Shown here: positions 7,005 through 8,493 of the stretch, in pieces
Numbering within the stretch: position 1 is the first letter of the stretch
How the letters are laid out: each line of letters opens with the position of its first letter
Source of the DNA: Bacillota bacterium
GTDB taxonomy: Bacteria; Bacillota; Clostridia; Lachnospirales; Lachnospiraceae
Assembly (NCBI GenBank): GCA_023409835.1
Contig: JAEYQV010000029.1
Coordinates: forward strand, 1-8,493
Reading direction: 5' to 3'
Length of the DNA stretch: 8,493 bases
Notes under the pieces: generated by a model
Database searches by the model: none
What the model was told of the DNA's origin: nothing
Seen by the model: the letters and a program-made list of their open reading frames with translations, nothing else
Made by a program: the position numbers and the translations under genes

Positions 7005-7076
7005 GGCGCGTTGGTCAAGCGGTTAAGACGCCGCCCTCTCACGGCGGAAACAGGGGTTCGATTCCCCTACGCGCTG
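7005..7076 (+). tRNA. tRNA-Glu (anticodon CUC)
   Basis: The sequence folds as a full cloverleaf. The acceptor stem GGCGCGT pairs with ACGCGCT (7069-7075). The D-arm starts at 7014 with the AGCGGTTAA loop. The anticodon stem CCGCC/GGCGG (7031-7035 with 7043-7047) encloses the loop CTCTCAC with anticodon CTC at 7038-7040. The T-arm is AGGGG-TTCGATT-CCCCT (7052-7068). It reads the glutamate codon GAG, which is very frequent in ispG and polC. The first acceptor pair is G-U rather than G-C, and base 73 is G. The CCA end is not encoded (CTC follows), so it must be added by nucleotidyltransferase. The gene stands alone with its own promoter and terminator. Confidence 0.96.
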
Positions 7077-7084
7077 CTCAATAG

Positions 7085-7116
7085 AAATGCAGAGATTAAA
7101 TCTCTGCATTTTTTTT
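7085..7116 (+). terminator. Intrinsic terminator of the tRNA-Glu gene
   Basis: AAATGCAGAGA (7085-7095) pairs perfectly with TCTCTGCATTT (7101-7111) around TTAAA, and eight T residues run from 7109 to 7116. It begins eight bases after the tRNA ends, separating this unit from the gene at 7307. Confidence 0.93.
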
Positions 7117-7192
7117 GTAAACAAAACTCTCTCCCTCCATCAAATAAAATGTACCTTATTTTGTGAAAATCGGGATAGTAATAATTATCCAA

Positions 7193-7220
7193 TTGCGATA
7201 TCCAATATATGGGTTATAAT
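7193..7220 (+). promoter_or_regulatory. Promoter of the Ig-like exported protein gene
   Basis: A perfect TATAAT lies at 7215-7220, with TTGCGA (7193-7198, 4 of 6 to consensus) 16 bases upstream. Transcription would start near 7227, giving a leader of about 80 bases. Confidence 0.65.
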
Positions 7221-7237
7221 TAAAGTGAATAGCTTAG

Positions 7238-7260
7238 TGTAGAACAATTATATTGTTACA
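7238..7260. promoter_or_regulatory. Imperfect dyad in the leader of the Ig-like protein gene
   Basis: AACAAT-TAT-ATTGTT (7243-7257) is a perfect 6-bp dyad flanked by TGT and ACA, just downstream of the predicted transcription start. A second small dyad, ATCAA-TG-TTGAT, lies at 7272-7283 before the Shine-Dalgarno. Position and symmetry would suit a repressor operator, but the sequence is A/T rich and this may be chance. Confidence 0.25.
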
Positions 7261-7290
7261 GAACGGATACTATCAATGTTGATGATAAGA

Positions 7291-7296
7291 AGGAGG
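7291..7296 (+). promoter_or_regulatory. Ribosome binding site of the Ig-like protein gene
   Basis: A perfect AGGAGG with ten bases to the ATG at 7307. An in-frame TAA at 7286-7288 excludes earlier starts. Confidence 0.85.
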
Positions 7297-7306
7297 AAAT
7301 AGTCCC

Positions 7307-8493
7307 ATGACAAGATGGAAGAGTGTATTGGCATGCTTGATTATCCTTACGATTCTGTTCACACCCATGCAGGCTTTTGCAGAAAGTAATGGTAATGATA
7401 GCATGCCGGTCAATGAACTATATGTGTCAAATCCTAATTATTTCGGCTGCTTTACAATCGCAAAGCAAAAGACGAAGAAAATCTCTATTCATGTATCTAC
7501 CGGAATAACCGCTGATAAGGATTTGTTATGGAAGACCAGCGATGAGTCGGTTGTATCGGTAACTGACCAGGGGGTGATTACCGGACATAAGAATGGGAAG
7601 GCAGATATTGTTGTATCGACGGTGGATGGCAGCGGCTTGCAGCTAAGTATACCGGTAATCGTAGGAATACCGGTAAAATCCATTACCGGGGATGTTAAGA
7701 AGCTTAGTCTGACCGAAGGAGATTATTATGAGACTAAGGTAACTGTACTTCCGAAGAATGCAACACACCAACAGGTGGTGTTCAGAAGTTCGAACGAGAC
7801 GATAGCAACCGTGTCCGATACCGGAGTAATCAAAGCAATAGCACCGGGAAAAGCTACTATTTTCATGGCAGCAAAGGATGGCAGCGGCAAAAAGGGAAGC
7901 ATTTATGTTACGGTGAATGACATATCCGATAATAAAATTCTGTCCAATCGGGATGTATCGAATGGCAGGATTGAATTATCAAATGCTTATTATAAGAATA
8001 TTACCATTGACGGCAGTGTGGGGAACGCGTCCATAATCTTGGATCACATTACAGTTAGAGGAAAGCTTATGATGGCGAATAATGCCGGATATACAGTATA
8101 TGCGAAGAACTGTGAGATCAAGTATATGGAAGTCGGAGCAACAGAAACTGAACCCGGTAGGAATAAGGTGTCACCAGCGTTTGAGATTTCGGACGGAACC
8201 AGTGTCACTACGATGACGATCCAGGGTAATCTGTCCATCCGGCAGATGAATCAGACAAAAATTGAAAGTATCAGCGTTAGTAGTGAAATGGATGAAGTGC
8301 TGGAGCTTATGCTGGAGGGCTTTCAGGGTAACCTGCTTGTGAATTCCGGACAGAATGCTGATATTAAGATTATGACTAACGAATGTAATATCCAAAGTGT
8401 TACCTATAGCGGTAACCCATTAAAGCATACACTTACTTTAACTGATATCAGCACAGGCGGTAAACAATCAACCATAGACAATGTGATGGTCGA
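7307..8493 (+). CDS. Exported protein with two bacterial Ig-like (Big_2) domains, 3'-truncated
   Basis: The frame opens at 7307 after a strong Shine-Dalgarno and is still open at the window end; 395 residues are visible. Residues 1-25 form a Sec signal peptide: Lys/Arg at the start, a hydrophobic core (LACLIILTILFTP), then a likely cut after AFA. There is no lipobox. Two Big_2-type Ig-like domains follow. The first (~35-118) contains WKTSDESVVSVTDQGVITG and the second (~122-204) contains FRSSNETIATVSDTGVIKAIAPGKATI. From ~210 on, the chain is Ile/Val/Asn-rich with short beta-like segments, for example NITIDGSVGNASIILDHITV, and could be a beta-helix; I do not recognise the family. Such proteins usually bind polymers or sit on the cell surface, often carrying anchors or catalytic domains at the missing end. 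It has its own promoter, apparently independent of the tRNA. Function is unknown. Confidence 0.85.
   Translation, partial: MTRWKSVLACLIILTILFTPMQAFAESNGNDSMPVNELYVSNPNYFGCFTIAKQKTKKISIHVSTGITADKDLLWKTSDESVVSVTDQGVITGHKNGKADIVVSTVDGSGLQLSIPVIVGIPVKSITGDVKKLSLTEGDYYETKVTVLPKNATHQQVVFRSSNETIATVSDTGVIKAIAPGKATIFMAAKDGSGKKGSIYVTVNDISDNKILSNRDVSNGRIELSNAYYKNITIDGSVGNASIILDHITVRGKLMMANNAGYTVYAKNCEIKYMEVGATETEPGRNKVSPAFEISDGTSVTTMTIQGNLSIRQMNQTKIESISVSSEMDEVLELMLEGFQGNLLVNSGQNADIKIMTNECNIQSVTYSGNPLKHTLTLTDISTGGKQSTIDNVMV

Noticed and set aside
7053..7116. Attachment site for an integrative element at the tRNA 3' end
   Set aside because: No integrase gene and no repeat of the tRNA 3' end were seen in the window; a terminator follows directly.

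Overview
The window looks like chromosomal DNA of a low-to-moderate GC Firmicute, most likely a clostridium of the Lachnospiraceae type. The reasons are the Gram-positive replicative polymerase PolC, the order rseP–ispG–polC, strong AGGAGG-type ribosome binding sites, and a tRNA gene that does not encode its CCA end. The genus is an inference, since no 16S or other marker is present.

Layout. Positions 1-626 hold the 3' part of rseP, a membrane site-2 protease with a PDZ domain. Positions 780-1835 hold ispG, the penultimate enzyme of the MEP isoprenoid pathway. Positions 2064-6635 hold polC, the proofreading replicative DNA polymerase. All three lie on the + strand and probably belong to the conserved cluster that in many Firmicutes also contains uppS, cdsA and dxr upstream. 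The gaps before ispG (153 nt) and before polC (228 nt) are long for an operon and hold several RNA hairpins, one of them a perfect 14-bp stem.

Downstream of polC is a non-coding stretch of about 370 nt. It contains a branched inverted-repeat structure of roughly 117 nt (6708-6824) that I cannot assign to a known family; it is the best candidate here for something undescribed. After it comes a self-contained unit: promoter, tRNA-Glu(CUC), and a textbook intrinsic terminator. A new transcription unit with its own promoter and strong ribosome binding site then begins. It encodes an exported protein with two bacterial Ig-like (Big_2) domains and an unassigned beta-rich region, and it runs off the window at 8493.

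Functionally, the left 6.6 kb is housekeeping: envelope proteolysis, isoprenoid precursors for undecaprenyl phosphate, and chromosome replication. The right end is a cell-surface or secreted protein of unknown role. I found no mobile element, CRISPR array, defence system or prophage gene. The unusual signals are at the RNA-structure level rather than in new protein families.
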